From Actinoplanes subtropicus (GTDB lineage: Bacteria > Actinomycetota > Actinomycetes > Mycobacteriales > Micromonosporaceae): a stretch of 57,686 nt of DNA. The translations under genes were made by a program, and so were the position numbers. The notes below the pieces were generated by a model. That model saw nothing but the letters and a program-made list of their open reading frames with translations. It did no database searches and had not been told where the DNA came from. Location: assembly GCF_000721705.1 (NCBI RefSeq), contig NZ_JOJL01000054.1, positions 1 through 57,686 of the forward strand. The letters run 5' to 3'. This document shows, in pieces, positions 15,717 to 24,242 of this stretch (positions are counted from its first letter, which is position 1; every line of letters starts with the position of its first letter).

Positions 15717-17222
15717 GTGTACAAGGTAAATCGTCGCACCTTCGTTCTCGGCGGGCTCGGCGCGATGGTGGCCGTTCCCCGGCGGAATGCGTACCCGTTC
15801 ACGCTCGGGATCGCCTCCGGCGAGCCGGCCTCCGACAGCGTCGTCCTCTGGACCCGCCTCGCGCCCGATCCCCTGGCGGCGGACGGCCACGGCGGCATGC
15901 CGGCCGCCGACGTCCCGGTCGAGTGGCAGGTGTCGCCGACCGGGTCCTTCGCCAAGATCGTAAGCAGCGGCACGGCAACGGCGAGACACGACGACGCCCA
16001 CACCGTGCACGTGATCGCCGGCGGCCTCGCCCCCGATCGCGAGTACCACTACCGCTTCCGCAGCCAGGGCCGGCTCTCCCCGACCGGCCGTACGCGCACC
16101 GCCCCCCGGCCCGGCGCCGCCGCCCGCGACCTGGTCATGCTCTTCGCCTCGTGCGCGAACTTCGAGGCCGGCTACTTCACCGCGTACCGCCGGATGGCCG
16201 AGGAACGGCCCGGCCTGATCCTGCACCTGGGCGACTACATCTACGAGGGCCAGGCCAAACCGGGTCACGTACGCGTGCACCTCGGGCCCGAGATCCTCAC
16301 CCTGGCCGACTACCGCCGCCGCTACGGCCAGTACAAGGTGGACCCGGACCTGCAGGCCGCGCACGCCGCCGCGCCCTGGATCGTGGTCCCGGACGACCAC
16401 GACGTCGAGGACGACTACGCCGGCAACCACCGCCTCGACGACATCCCGCCGCTCACCGCCGCGCAGTGGACGGCCCGCCGCGCCGCCGCCTACCGCGCCT
16501 ACTACGAGCACCTGCCGTTGAGACCGAGAAGCCAACCATCCGGTACGAGCATGCGCCTGTACCGCCGCCTCGAGTGGGGCCGGCTGGCCACCTTCCACAT
16601 GCTCGACACCCGTCAGTTCCGCGACCCGCAGGCGTGCGGCGGCCACTACCGGGTCTGCCCCGACGCGGACCGGCCCGGCCGCAGCATGACCGGAAAGGCG
16701 CAGGAGGACTGGCTGCTCGACGGCCTCGCCCAGCACCGGGCCACCTGGGACATCATCGGCCAGCAGGTCTTCTTCGCCGGCCAGCTGGACAGTCGCGGAA
16801 CGGGCAACATGGACGCCTGGGACGGCTACCGCGCCGCCCGCGACCGGCTGCAGCGCGGCTGGGTCGAGCGCGGCGTCCGCAACCCGGTGGTGCTGACCGG
16901 CGACATCCACACCGCCTGGGCCAACGACCTCAAGCTCGACTACGCCGACCCGCGCTCGCGGACGATCGGCGCCGAACTGGTCTGCACCTCGATCACCTCG
17001 CGCGGCGACGGCAGCCCATCGACCGCGATCCCGACGGCGAGCGTCAACCCGCACCTGAAGTTCTACTCGGACCGGCGCGGCTACACCCGGGCCACCGTCA
17101 CGCCCGAGCAGATCACCGCCGACTTCCGTGGGGTGGACGCGGTCAGCGTACGCAATGCTCCGATCCGGACCCTCGGATCGTTCGCGATCGCCGACGGCCG
17201 GCCCGGCGTCCAGCGGCCCTGA
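15717..17222 (+). CDS. phoD: PhoD-type alkaline phosphatase/phosphodiesterase, Tat-exported
   Basis: A 501-residue secreted metallophosphatase that releases phosphate from extracellular phosphoesters. The N-terminus VYKVNRRTFVLGGLGA carries a twin-arginine signal. A fibronectin-like PhoD N-terminal domain (about 30-120, ASGEPASDSVVLWTRL) precedes the catalytic domain. Metal and active-site motifs are FASCANFEAGYF (with the Cys ligand typical of PhoD), LHLGDYIYEG, VPDDHDVEDDYAGN, and VLTGDIHTAW. The length and motif order are those of intact PhoD. No Pho-box search could be run. GTG start with an apparent leaderless promoter. Convergent with the following small gene at zero distance. Confidence 0.93.
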   Translation: MYKVNRRTFVLGGLGAMVAVPRRNAYPFTLGIASGEPASDSVVLWTRLAPDPLAADGHGGMPAADVPVEWQVSPTGSFAKIVSSGTATARHDDAHTVHVIAGGLAPDREYHYRFRSQGRLSPTGRTRTAPRPGAAARDLVMLFASCANFEAGYFTAYRRMAEERPGLILHLGDYIYEGQAKPGHVRVHLGPEILTLADYRRRYGQYKVDPDLQAAHAAAPWIVVPDDHDVEDDYAGNHRLDDIPPLTAAQWTARRAAAYRAYYEHLPLRPRSQPSGTSMRLYRRLEWGRLATFHMLDTRQFRDPQACGGHYRVCPDADRPGRSMTGKAQEDWLLDGLAQHRATWDIIGQQVFFAGQLDSRGTGNMDAWDGYRAARDRLQRGWVERGVRNPVVLTGDIHTAWANDLKLDYADPRSRTIGAELVCTSITSRGDGSPSTAIPTASVNPHLKFYSDRRGYTRATVTPEQITADFRGVDAVSVRNAPIRTLGSFAIADGRPGVQRP

Positions 17223-17522
17223 TCAGCGCGCCGCCGTGCAGCGCAGCCTCGGCTCGGCCCCCGGGGTGCGGACCACCGTCAGCCGGTACGTGCGCAGGAC
17301 CGCGCAGTTGCGCTGGTCGCTCGCCGGCGGCCCGACCGGCCGGTACGAGATGGTGCCGGTGGCGGGCAGCCCGTGCCGGACCCGGGCGATCCCGGCGGGC
17401 CCGAGCACCACTTTCTTGACCAGGTTGGTCGCCACGGCCGGCGCACGGCAGGCGTGCCAGCCGGCCGTGGCGACCACGACGACGGCTGTCACCTGCAGGG
17501 CCCGGAGGAAGATCGTACGCAT
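17223..17522 (-). CDS. Small secreted/anchored protein of unknown function
   Basis: A 99-residue protein with an N-terminal hydrophobic segment (about 6-30, LRALQVTAVVVVATAGW) that would act as signal or anchor. The exported part of about 70 residues contains two cysteines near the end (NCAVL, RLRCTAAR) able to form a disulphide. I do not recognise a family. It starts with ATG, 8 nt after a minus-strand TAGGAT. The stop codons of this gene and phoD abut with no spacer. Confidence 0.6.
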   Translation of the reverse strand: MRTIFLRALQVTAVVVVATAGWHACRAPAVATNLVKKVVLGPAGIARVRHGLPATGTISYRPVGPPASDQRNCAVLRTYRLTVVRTPGAEPRLRCTAAR

Positions 17523-17530
17523 CGGGCGTG

Positions 17531-17536
17531 ATCCTA
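17531..17536 (-). promoter_or_regulatory. -10 element of the small secreted protein gene
   Basis: TAGGAT on the minus strand, 8 nt before the ATG at 17522, giving an essentially leaderless transcript. Confidence 0.5.
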
Positions 17537-18844
17537 GCGCTGCAGTTCAACCTCGCTCTCGCCCACCGTGGCCGGCGCCCGCCGGGGCATCAGCAGCAGC
17601 GCCGCGAAGCCGAGCACGCAGCAGCCGATGATGTACCAGCTGATGCCGACGCTCGAGTTCGTCTCCTGCAGGATCTTGGTGGCGATCAGCGGGGCGGGCC
17701 CGCCGGCGATCACCGAGGACAGCTGGTAGCCCAGGCCGGCGCCGGAGTACCGCAGGTTGGCGCCGAAGCCCTCGGCGATCAGCGCCGCCTGCGGCCCGTA
17801 CTGCATGTCGTGGAAGATCAGCGAGACCACGATCGCGATCAGCACCAGCACGGATTCCTTGGTGTTGAGCAGCCCGAAGTACGGGAACGCGAACAGCGCC
17901 GTCAGCACGATCCCGGTGCCGTAAACGCGCCTACGCCCGTACATATCCGACAGATGGCCAAAGAGCGGCACGCTGATCAGGCCCACGGCGGCGGCGACAA
18001 GGATGAAGTCCAGGACGCGATCGCGGGTCAAATCCAGGTGCTTTGTCGCATAGGTCAGGACAAAGCTGGTGAAGAGGTAGAACGGCGCCTGCTCCCCCAT
18101 CCGTACGAAAGCGGAAGTGAGAATTTGCCGCCACTCCGTGCGGATCACCTCGACCAGAGGACGCCGCACGATGGTCTCGGTCTTGCGGACCGCCTCGAAC
18201 TCGGGGCTCTCCAGCACGCGCAGCCGGACGTAGAGGCCCACGCCGATCAGCACGAAGCTGAGCAGGAACGGGATCCGCCAGCCCCACGAGTCGAACGAGT
18301 CTCCGGTCCAGTCGGTCATCAGCCGCACCACGCCGGTGGAGAGCACCAGCCCGAGCGGCACCCCCAGTTGCGGCCACGACGCCATCAACCCCCGCCGCCG
18401 GCGCGCTCCCCACTCCATCGAGAGCAACACCGAACCGCCCCACTCGCCGCCGACCCCGACGCCCTGCAGGACCCGCAGCAGGGTGAGCAGCACGGGCGCC
18501 GCGTACCCGATCGAGGCGTAGGTGGGCAGCACCCCGATCAGCGCGGTCGCGATGCCCATCAGCAACAGCGTGGCGATCAGCGTGGCCTTGCGGCCGATCC
18601 GGTCGCCGTAGTGGCCGAAGATCGCCGCGCCGACCGGCCGGGCGGCGAACCCGACGAACTGGGTGCCGAACGACAGCAGGATGCCGGTGAAGGCGGCCTG
18701 CTTGGGGAAGAACAGGGCCGGGAAAATGAGGGACGCGGCCGTGTTGTAGAGGAAGAAGTCGTACCACTCGATGGTGGTGCCGACCGTGCTGGCGATGGCG
18801 GCCCGGCGGCGCTGTATTCCGCCGGGCGCGAGGTCAGTGCCCAT
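17534..18844 (-). CDS. MFS metabolite:H+ symporter (MHS family)
   Basis: A 436-residue, 12-helix importer. The opening TVGTTIEWYDFFLYNTAASL is the classic MHS first-helix signature shared with ShiA, ProP and KgtP. It is followed by the GHYGDRIGRKATL motif A and GVGVGGEWGGSVLLSMEW in helices 4-5. These symporters take up organic acids, shikimate, osmolytes or aromatic acids. The actual substrate is not readable. The ATG follows GGAGGCCACC. The AraC gene lies 29 bp upstream in the same direction, so the two probably form one operon next to the sugar locus. Confidence 0.9.
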   Translation of the reverse strand: MGTDLAPGGIQRRRAAIASTVGTTIEWYDFFLYNTAASLIFPALFFPKQAAFTGILLSFGTQFVGFAARPVGAAIFGHYGDRIGRKATLIATLLLMGIATALIGVLPTYASIGYAAPVLLTLLRVLQGVGVGGEWGGSVLLSMEWGARRRRGLMASWPQLGVPLGLVLSTGVVRLMTDWTGDSFDSWGWRIPFLLSFVLIGVGLYVRLRVLESPEFEAVRKTETIVRRPLVEVIRTEWRQILTSAFVRMGEQAPFYLFTSFVLTYATKHLDLTRDRVLDFILVAAAVGLISVPLFGHLSDMYGRRRVYGTGIVLTALFAFPYFGLLNTKESVLVLIAIVVSLIFHDMQYGPQAALIAEGFGANLRYSGAGLGYQLSSVIAGGPAPLIATKILQETNSSVGISWYIIGCCVLGFAALLLMPRRAPATVGESEVELQR

Positions 18845-18873
18845 GGTGGCCTCCAACGGAAATTGAAGGCGCT

Positions 18874-19785
18874 CTACCCCTCCGGTACTTTCGGCAAACG
18901 CAGCCGGCGGGTGAACCTGGCCCGGTACGTGGACGCGCTCAGCCCGTAGTGCGACTTGAACCGCCGGGCGAAGTAGTTCTGGTCGGGCCAGCCGACCGAC
19001 TCGCCGATCCGGTTGATCGGCTGGTCGGTGTGCAGGAGCCGGTTCGCGGCCAGCTCGACGCGGTGCCGGGAGAGATACGCCATCGGCGGCAGCCCGGTCG
19101 CCGCCTTGAACAGCCGCACCAGGTAGCCGGGCGCGAGGTGCAGTTCGGCGGCGAGGGCGGTCAGCGTCCAGTGGTACGCCGGGCGCTCCTCCATGATCCG
19201 CATGCCCTCCAGCACCGCCGGGTGGATCTCCGCGGTCTCCGGCGTGCCGGCCGGGGCGAGCGCGCGGGCCACGCAGCTCAGGAACAGGGTGAGCCGCCCG
19301 ATCAGGTCGCCGCGATGGGTGGCGACGTCGGCGTTGCGCAGGTCGTGCAGCCCTTCGAGGTGTTCGAGGCACTCGTCGTACGCCGGCTTCCCGAGATGCC
19401 CGGTGAGGACGCCGCGGCGCTGCTCGGCGTACGGCCCGGTCCAGAGCAGGTGGCCGAGCTGCGGATCCTCCCGGGTCCAGGCCAGCTCGCGCCGCAGCAG
19501 CTCGATCGAGAACCCGCAGTTGTACAGGTCGAGCCCGCGGCAGTCCTCGTACCCGTGCCAGACGCCCGGCCGCAGCATCAGCACGTCGCCGACCGCCAGC
19601 TGCTTGCGCCCGGCCAGGCTGCGCTGGGCGCCCTCGCCGCCCATCACCACGGCGATCTCGACGAAGCTGTGGGTGTGGATCGGGTGCGCGTCCTCGTGCA
19701 CGTAGTGCCCCGCGAACGCCAGCGTCCCGTCGATGATGTGCAGCAACGTGCGCACCTGCTCGACGGGGAAGACGTCCTCCTTCAT
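18874..19785 (-). CDS. AraC-family regulator with cupin sensor domain
   Basis: A 303-residue transcription factor. The N-terminal cupin (about 15-110, IHTHSFVEIAVVMGGEG, GDVLMLRPGVWHGY) would bind a sugar or sugar acid. The C-terminal domain (about 195-295) has two helix-turn-helices: LTALAAELHLAPGYLVRLFK and NRIGESVGWPDQNYFARRFK. It diverges from the rhamnosidase-ABC operon across a 140-bp gap that holds a direct repeat suited to AraC-type dimers, so it probably controls that operon, and also the downstream MHS transporter 29 bp away. Start ATG, 6 nt after TACGGT. Confidence 0.9.
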   Translation of the reverse strand: MKEDVFPVEQVRTLLHIIDGTLAFAGHYVHEDAHPIHTHSFVEIAVVMGGEGAQRSLAGRKQLAVGDVLMLRPGVWHGYEDCRGLDLYNCGFSIELLRRELAWTREDPQLGHLLWTGPYAEQRRGVLTGHLGKPAYDECLEHLEGLHDLRNADVATHRGDLIGRLTLFLSCVARALAPAGTPETAEIHPAVLEGMRIMEERPAYHWTLTALAAELHLAPGYLVRLFKAATGLPPMAYLSRHRVELAANRLLHTDQPINRIGESVGWPDQNYFARRFKSHYGLSASTYRARFTRRLRLPKVPEG

Positions 19786-19791
19786 TGCGTC

Positions 19792-19797
19792 ACCGTA
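19792..19797 (-). promoter_or_regulatory. Leaderless -10 element of the AraC gene
   Basis: TACGGT on the minus strand, 6 nt before the ATG at 19785. Confidence 0.5.
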
Positions 19798-19880
19798 TGG
19801 CGCAGGTGAATTTCGTGCTACCTCCGGTGCACATCGGGCTATGTCGTGACCCAGCACACACCGCAGGATGAAGGCGGTCT

Positions 19881-19910
19881 TGAATCGTTTCACCCGCTTC
19901 ATCGTTTTAC
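19881..19910 (+). promoter_or_regulatory. Direct repeat, candidate AraC-protein operator
   Basis: TGAATCGTTTCAC (19881-19893) and TTCATCGTTTTAC (19898-19910) share ATCGTTT at a 17-bp spacing, just before the rhamnosidase gene. AraC-family dimers bind direct repeats of about this size. GATGAAG (19868-19874) and CTTCATC also form an inverted pair around it. Confidence 0.4.
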
Positions 19911-19925
19911 TCAGTTTGGAGTGCC

Positions 19926-22916
19926 ATGCCCGAGCTCGCCGCACCGACCGACCTTCGCTTCGAACACCACCCGGCCGACCGCCCGGTGCTCGGCATCGGC
20001 ACCGCGACCCCGCGCCTGTCCTGGCAGGTCCCGGCGGCGCCGGCCGGCTGGGCGCAGACCCGCTACGAGATCGAGATCAGCCGAGGCGGCGCCCGCTCGT
20101 TGCATGACGCCGCCTCCGGCGAGCAGATCCTGGTGGCTTGGCCGGCTGCTGCACTCCTGGCCAGAGAACAAGCTTGGGTACGGGTACGGGTGGGCGACAC
20201 CGATTCATGGAGCGAGTGGTCCGCCCCCGGCGTGGTCGAGGCCGGCCTGCTGACCGCCGCCGACTGGACCGCCCGCCTGATCAGTCCCCGGGATCTGGCC
20301 ACGATCGGAGACCCGGCCCCGATCCTGTCCGGTTCCATCGACCTGCCCGCCGACATCGTCATGGCCCGGCTCTACGCCACGGCACACGGCCTCTACATCG
20401 CGAGCCTGAACGGCCGGCGGGTCGGCGACGAGCGGCTGGCACCCGGCTGGACGGCGTACCAGCACCGGCTGCGCTACCTGACCTACGACGTCACGGACCT
20501 GGTCACGAGCGGCACCAACCGGCTGGAGATCCTGCTCGGCAACGGGTGGTTCCGCGGGCGGCTCGGCTTCCAGGGGCGGCACGCGGTTTACGGCGACCGG
20601 CTCGCGGCGCTGGCCCAGCTGGAGGTGACGACCGCGGACGGGGCGGTGCACGTCCTCGGCACGGACCGCTCGTGGACCGCCCGGGAGAGCCGGATAGTCG
20701 CCGACGACCTGTACGACGGCCAGCGCACCGACCTGCGCATAGCCGACGGCTTCCTCGCCGAGCAAGATACTAGCTGGGCGAGATACTCGCCCAGCGAGAT
20801 ACTAGCCGCGCAAGATACTAGCTCGGCTAGTATCTTGGCCGGCGAGTATCTCGCCCAGCGAGATACTCGTTCGGCGAGTATCTCGCCCGGCGCGACAAGC
20901 CCGGGCGCGACAAGCGCGGTGGACGTGCTCGACGCCGACCTGGCGCTGCTGGTCGCCCCCGACGGCCCACCCGTCCGCGTCACCCAGACCGTCCCGGCCG
21001 TCGCGGTGACCACCTCCCCCAGCGGCAAGCAGCTCATCGACTTCGGCCAGAACCTGGTCGGCTGGGTGCGCCTGCGCGTGCGCGGCGCCGCCCCCGGCGA
21101 CGAGATCGTCGTCCGGCACGCCGAGGTCCTCGAGAACGGCGAACTCGGCGTCCGCCCCCTCCGCACCGCCAAGGCCACCGACTCCTACGTCCTGGCCGGC
21201 CCCGCCGAGACCATCCTCGAACCGGAGCTGACCTTCCACGGCTTCCGCTACGCCGAGGTCACCGGGGTCACCGTTCAAGAACAGGACATCGAGGCCGTGG
21301 TCGTCGGCTCCGACCTGCGCCGGACCGGCTGGTTCGAGACCGACCACGCCCTGCTGAACCGCTTCCACGAGAACGTCGTCTGGGGCATGCGCGGCAACTT
21401 CGTCGACGTCCCGACCGACTGCCCGCAGCGCGACGAGCGGCTCGGCTGGACCGGCGACATCCAGGTCTTCTCGCCCACCGCCAGCTTCCTGTTCGACACC
21501 GCCGGCTTCCTCGGCAACTGGCTCGCCGACCTGGCCGCCGAGCAGCAGAAGGACGGCTCCGTCCCGTACGTGATCCCGGACGTGCTCCGCCGGCCCGGCC
21601 CGGCCACCGCGGCCTGGGGCGATGCGGCCACCATCGTGCCCTGGGTGCTCTACCAGCGCACCGGCGACCGGGGCCTGCTCGAACGGCAGCTGCCCAGCAT
21701 GCGCGGCTGGGTCGACAAGATGGCCGCGCTCGCCGGGCCGGCCCTGCTGTGGGCCGGCGGTTTCCAGTTCGGTGACTGGCTCGATCCGACCGCGCCGCCC
21801 GCGGACCCGTTCCGGGCCAAGGCCCTCCCGGACGTCATCGCCACCGCGCACCTGGCCCGAAGCGCCGAGATCGTCTCGCTCGCCGCCGAGGTGGCCGGCG
21901 ACCCCGGCACCGCACGCGAGTACGGCGAGCTGGCCGCCCGGGTCCGGCAGGCGTTCGCGCGCGAGTACGTGACGCCCGGCGGCCGGGTGCTCGGCGACGC
22001 GGCCACCACGTATGCGCTCGCCCTGCAGTGGGCTCTGCTGCCGGACGCCGGGCAGCGCGCGCACGCCGGGGAGCGGCTGGCCGACCTGGTGCGGGCCGCC
22101 GGGTTCCGGATCAGCACCGGGTTCGTCGGCACGCCGCTGATGACCGACGCGCTCGCCGACGCCGGGCACGCCGACCTCGCGTACCGGCTGCTTCTGCAAA
22201 CCGGCTGCCCGTCGTGGCTCTACTCGGTGACGATGGGGGCGACGACGGTCTGGGAGCGGTGGGACAGCATGCTGCCGGACGGGCGGATCAACCCAGGCGA
22301 GATGACCTCGTTCAACCACTACGCGCTGGGTGCGGTCGCCGACTGGCTGCACCGGCGGGTGGCGGGGCTGGCCCCGGGCGCGCCCGGCTACCGGCTGATC
22401 GAGGTGCGGCCGCTGCCGACCGCGCGCCTGACCCGGGCCGCCGCCCGGCATCTGACGCCCTACGGGGAGGCATCGGTGGCCTGGGAGAGGTCCGACGGCG
22501 AGCTGCGCCTGACCGTCGTGGTTCCGGTGGGTGCCGCGGCCGTCGTCCGGGTGCCTGGCCAGGACCAGGACCTGGACGTACGCCACGGGAAGCACGAATG
22601 GCGCGTCCCCGACCCGTACTCCGACGGGGTTGTGGCCCCCCAGGGGCCCGGATCCTCCGCACCGTCCGAAGGACCAGGTGCCGGTGATGACGCAGCGCCC
22701 TCGATCCGGCAGTTGATGGACCACGCACCCAGCTGGGACCGGCTGGTCGCCGCCGCCGTGGAATCCGGCGTCGCGGCCGATGAGGCCCAGCTCGCCGAGC
22801 GGCTCGAACGCTTCTTCGACGCGCCGGCGGCAACCGTCGTCGACGCCGCCACCGCGGACGGCTTCGTCCCGGGCGCCGATCGGATGCGCGCCCTCTATTC
22901 CCCCGGAGGTAACTGA
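19926..22916 (+). CDS. GH78 alpha-L-rhamnosidase with repeat insertion
   Basis: A 996-residue enzyme that removes terminal alpha-L-rhamnose from glycans or glycosides. No signal peptide is visible, so it probably acts on imported oligosaccharides. Domains: N-terminal beta domains (about 1-270, including YATAHGLYIASLNGRRVGDE and YQHRLRYLTYDVTD), a concanavalin-like region (LIDFGQNLVGWVRLRV), then the (alpha/alpha)6 barrel from about 455 with DVPTDCPQRDERLGWTGD, which holds the catalytic acidic residues, and a C-terminal beta domain. Residues about 280-322 are an unusual insertion encoded by eight 16-bp repeats. A 110-residue tail after the barrel is also atypical. It opens the ABC operon, with its stop 2 bp before the next ATG. 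Confidence 0.93.
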   Translation: MPELAAPTDLRFEHHPADRPVLGIGTATPRLSWQVPAAPAGWAQTRYEIEISRGGARSLHDAASGEQILVAWPAAALLAREQAWVRVRVGDTDSWSEWSAPGVVEAGLLTAADWTARLISPRDLATIGDPAPILSGSIDLPADIVMARLYATAHGLYIASLNGRRVGDERLAPGWTAYQHRLRYLTYDVTDLVTSGTNRLEILLGNGWFRGRLGFQGRHAVYGDRLAALAQLEVTTADGAVHVLGTDRSWTARESRIVADDLYDGQRTDLRIADGFLAEQDTSWARYSPSEILAAQDTSSASILAGEYLAQRDTRSASISPGATSPGATSAVDVLDADLALLVAPDGPPVRVTQTVPAVAVTTSPSGKQLIDFGQNLVGWVRLRVRGAAPGDEIVVRHAEVLENGELGVRPLRTAKATDSYVLAGPAETILEPELTFHGFRYAEVTGVTVQEQDIEAVVVGSDLRRTGWFETDHALLNRFHENVVWGMRGNFVDVPTDCPQRDERLGWTGDIQVFSPTASFLFDTAGFLGNWLADLAAEQQKDGSVPYVIPDVLRRPGPATAAWGDAATIVPWVLYQRTGDRGLLERQLPSMRGWVDKMAALAGPALLWAGGFQFGDWLDPTAPPADPFRAKALPDVIATAHLARSAEIVSLAAEVAGDPGTAREYGELAARVRQAFAREYVTPGGRVLGDAATTYALALQWALLPDAGQRAHAGERLADLVRAAGFRISTGFVGTPLMTDALADAGHADLAYRLLLQTGCPSWLYSVTMGATTVWERWDSMLPDGRINPGEMTSFNHYALGAVADWLHRRVAGLAPGAPGYRLIEVRPLPTARLTRAAARHLTPYGEASVAWERSDGELRLTVVVPVGAAAVVRVPGQDQDLDVRHGKHEWRVPDPYSDGVVAPQGPGSSAPSEGPGAGDDAAPSIRQLMDHAPSWDRLVAAAVESGVAADEAQLAERLERFFDAPAATVVDAATADGFVPGADRMRALYSPGGN
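20763..20890. repeat. Eight-unit 16-bp palindromic repeat array inside the rhamnosidase gene
   Basis: The heptamer AGATACT starts at 20765, 20781, 20797, 20813 and 20861, and its reverse complement AGTATCT starts at 20829, 20845 and 20877. All eight fall on an exact 16-bp grid. Units form hairpins: CAAGATACTAGC (20811-20822) pairs perfectly with GCTAGTATCTTG (20826-20837) around a 3-nt loop. GGGCGAG-ATA-CTCGCCC spans 20776-20792, and GGCGAG-TAT-CTCGCC spans 20841-20855. Because 16 is not a multiple of 3, successive units are read in three frames, giving a 16-residue peptide period (AQDTSWARYSPSEILA, AQDTSSASILAGEYLA). No frame has a stop. AT-containing cores stand out against the GC-rich flanks. 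Confidence 0.9.
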
Positions 22917-22917
22917 C

Positions 22918-24231
22918 ATGAGAACACGACACATAGCGGTCGCCCTGCTCGCCGCCGGTTCGATGGCGCTCACCGCGTGCAGCGCCGGCAGCCTCGGCTC
23001 CAGCGACAGCTCCGCCGGCGGCAAGGTCACCCTCAACTTCCTCGTCGACAACGGCGCGGAGACCGTGAAGATCGCCAACCAGCTGGCCAAGGACTTCGCC
23101 GCCAAGAACCCGGCCATCGAGATCAAGGTGGAGACCCGGCCGGCCGGCACCGACGGCGACAACCTGATCAAGACCCGGCTCTCCACCGGCGACATGAGCG
23201 ACGTGTTCGAGTACAACTCCGGCTCGCTGTTCCAGGCGATCGCGCCGGAGAAGAACCTGGTGCCGCTGGACGACGGCCAGAACATCGGCAACCTGGACAA
23301 GAACTTCACCACCACCGTGACCGCGAACAACAAGGTGTACGGCGTCCCGTGGGGTGGCTTCATGGCCGGGGCGATCCTCTACAACAAGGACGTGTACGCG
23401 AAGCTGGGCCTGTCCGTGCCGAAGACCTGGGACGACTTCATGGCCAACAACGCGAAGATCAAGGCGGCCGGCATCGCCCCGGTGATCCAGAGCTACGGCG
23501 AGACGTGGACCAGCCAGCTGTTCGTGCTCGGCGACTTCGCCAACGTGCTCACCGCCGACCCGCAGTTCCCCGACCAGTACACGAAGAACCAGGCGAAGTA
23601 CGCGACCACCCCCGCCGCGCTGGCCGGCTTCCAGCACCTGCAACAGGTCCACGACCTCGGCTACCAGAACAAGGACTACGCCTCGGCCAAGGTGCCGGAC
23701 GCGCTCCGCTACCTGGCCCAGGGCAAGGGCGCGAACTACCCGATCCTGTCCGCGCTGATGAGCGAGCTGATCGCGGAGAACCCGGGCAGCGAGAACAAGA
23801 TCGGCCTGTTCGCCATCCCCGGCACGGACGCGTCGCAGAACAAGCTGACCGTCTGGAGCCCGGCCGGCGTCTACATCCCGACCACCACGACCGGCGCCAA
23901 GCTGGACGCGGCCAAGAAGTTCCTCGCCTACATCGCCAGCTCCGACGGCTGCAACTCGCAGACCGCCGCATCGACCCCTACCGGCCCGTACGCGGTCAAG
24001 GGCTGCACGGTCGGCGACAACGTCCCGCAGGCGGTCAAGGACATGCAGGCCTACATCGACGGCGGCAACTCCAGCCTCGCGCTCGAGTTCCTCTCCCCCG
24101 TCAAGGGCCCGGCGCTCGAGCAGATCTGCGTCGAGGTCGGCTCCGGCATCAGCAAGGCGGACGCCGGCGCCAAGCACTACGACGAGGACGTGAAGAAGCA
24201 GGCCCAGCAACTCGGGCTGTCGGGCTGGTAG
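22918..24231 (+). CDS. ABC sugar transporter, substrate-binding lipoprotein
   Basis: A 437-residue extracellular solute-binding protein of the carbohydrate (family 1, MalE-like) type. The lipoprotein signal MRTRHIAVALLAAGSMALTA is followed by the lipidated Cys21. The mature part shows the two-lobe pattern, with FLVDNGAETVKIANQLAKDF early, the VYGVPWGGFMAGAILYNKD hinge segment near 140, and SPAGVYIPTTTTGAKLDAAK in the second lobe. It lies 2 bp after the rhamnosidase stop with GGAGGTAACTGAC as ribosome-binding site, then two permease genes follow. Oligosaccharides with rhamnose are the likely ligand (inference from context). Confidence 0.93.
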   Translation: MRTRHIAVALLAAGSMALTACSAGSLGSSDSSAGGKVTLNFLVDNGAETVKIANQLAKDFAAKNPAIEIKVETRPAGTDGDNLIKTRLSTGDMSDVFEYNSGSLFQAIAPEKNLVPLDDGQNIGNLDKNFTTTVTANNKVYGVPWGGFMAGAILYNKDVYAKLGLSVPKTWDDFMANNAKIKAAGIAPVIQSYGETWTSQLFVLGDFANVLTADPQFPDQYTKNQAKYATTPAALAGFQHLQQVHDLGYQNKDYASAKVPDALRYLAQGKGANYPILSALMSELIAENPGSENKIGLFAIPGTDASQNKLTVWSPAGVYIPTTTTGAKLDAAKKFLAYIASSDGCNSQTAASTPTGPYAVKGCTVGDNVPQAVKDMQAYIDGGNSSLALEFLSPVKGPALEQICVEVGSGISKADAGAKHYDEDVKKQAQQLGLSGW

Positions 24232-24242
24232 GAGACGAGCCC

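Noticed and set aside
20763..20890. CRISPR-like or attachment-site reading of the 16-bp array
   Set aside because: Units abut with no unique spacers, lie inside a coding frame and change orientation, so it is not a CRISPR array. There is no integrase nearby.
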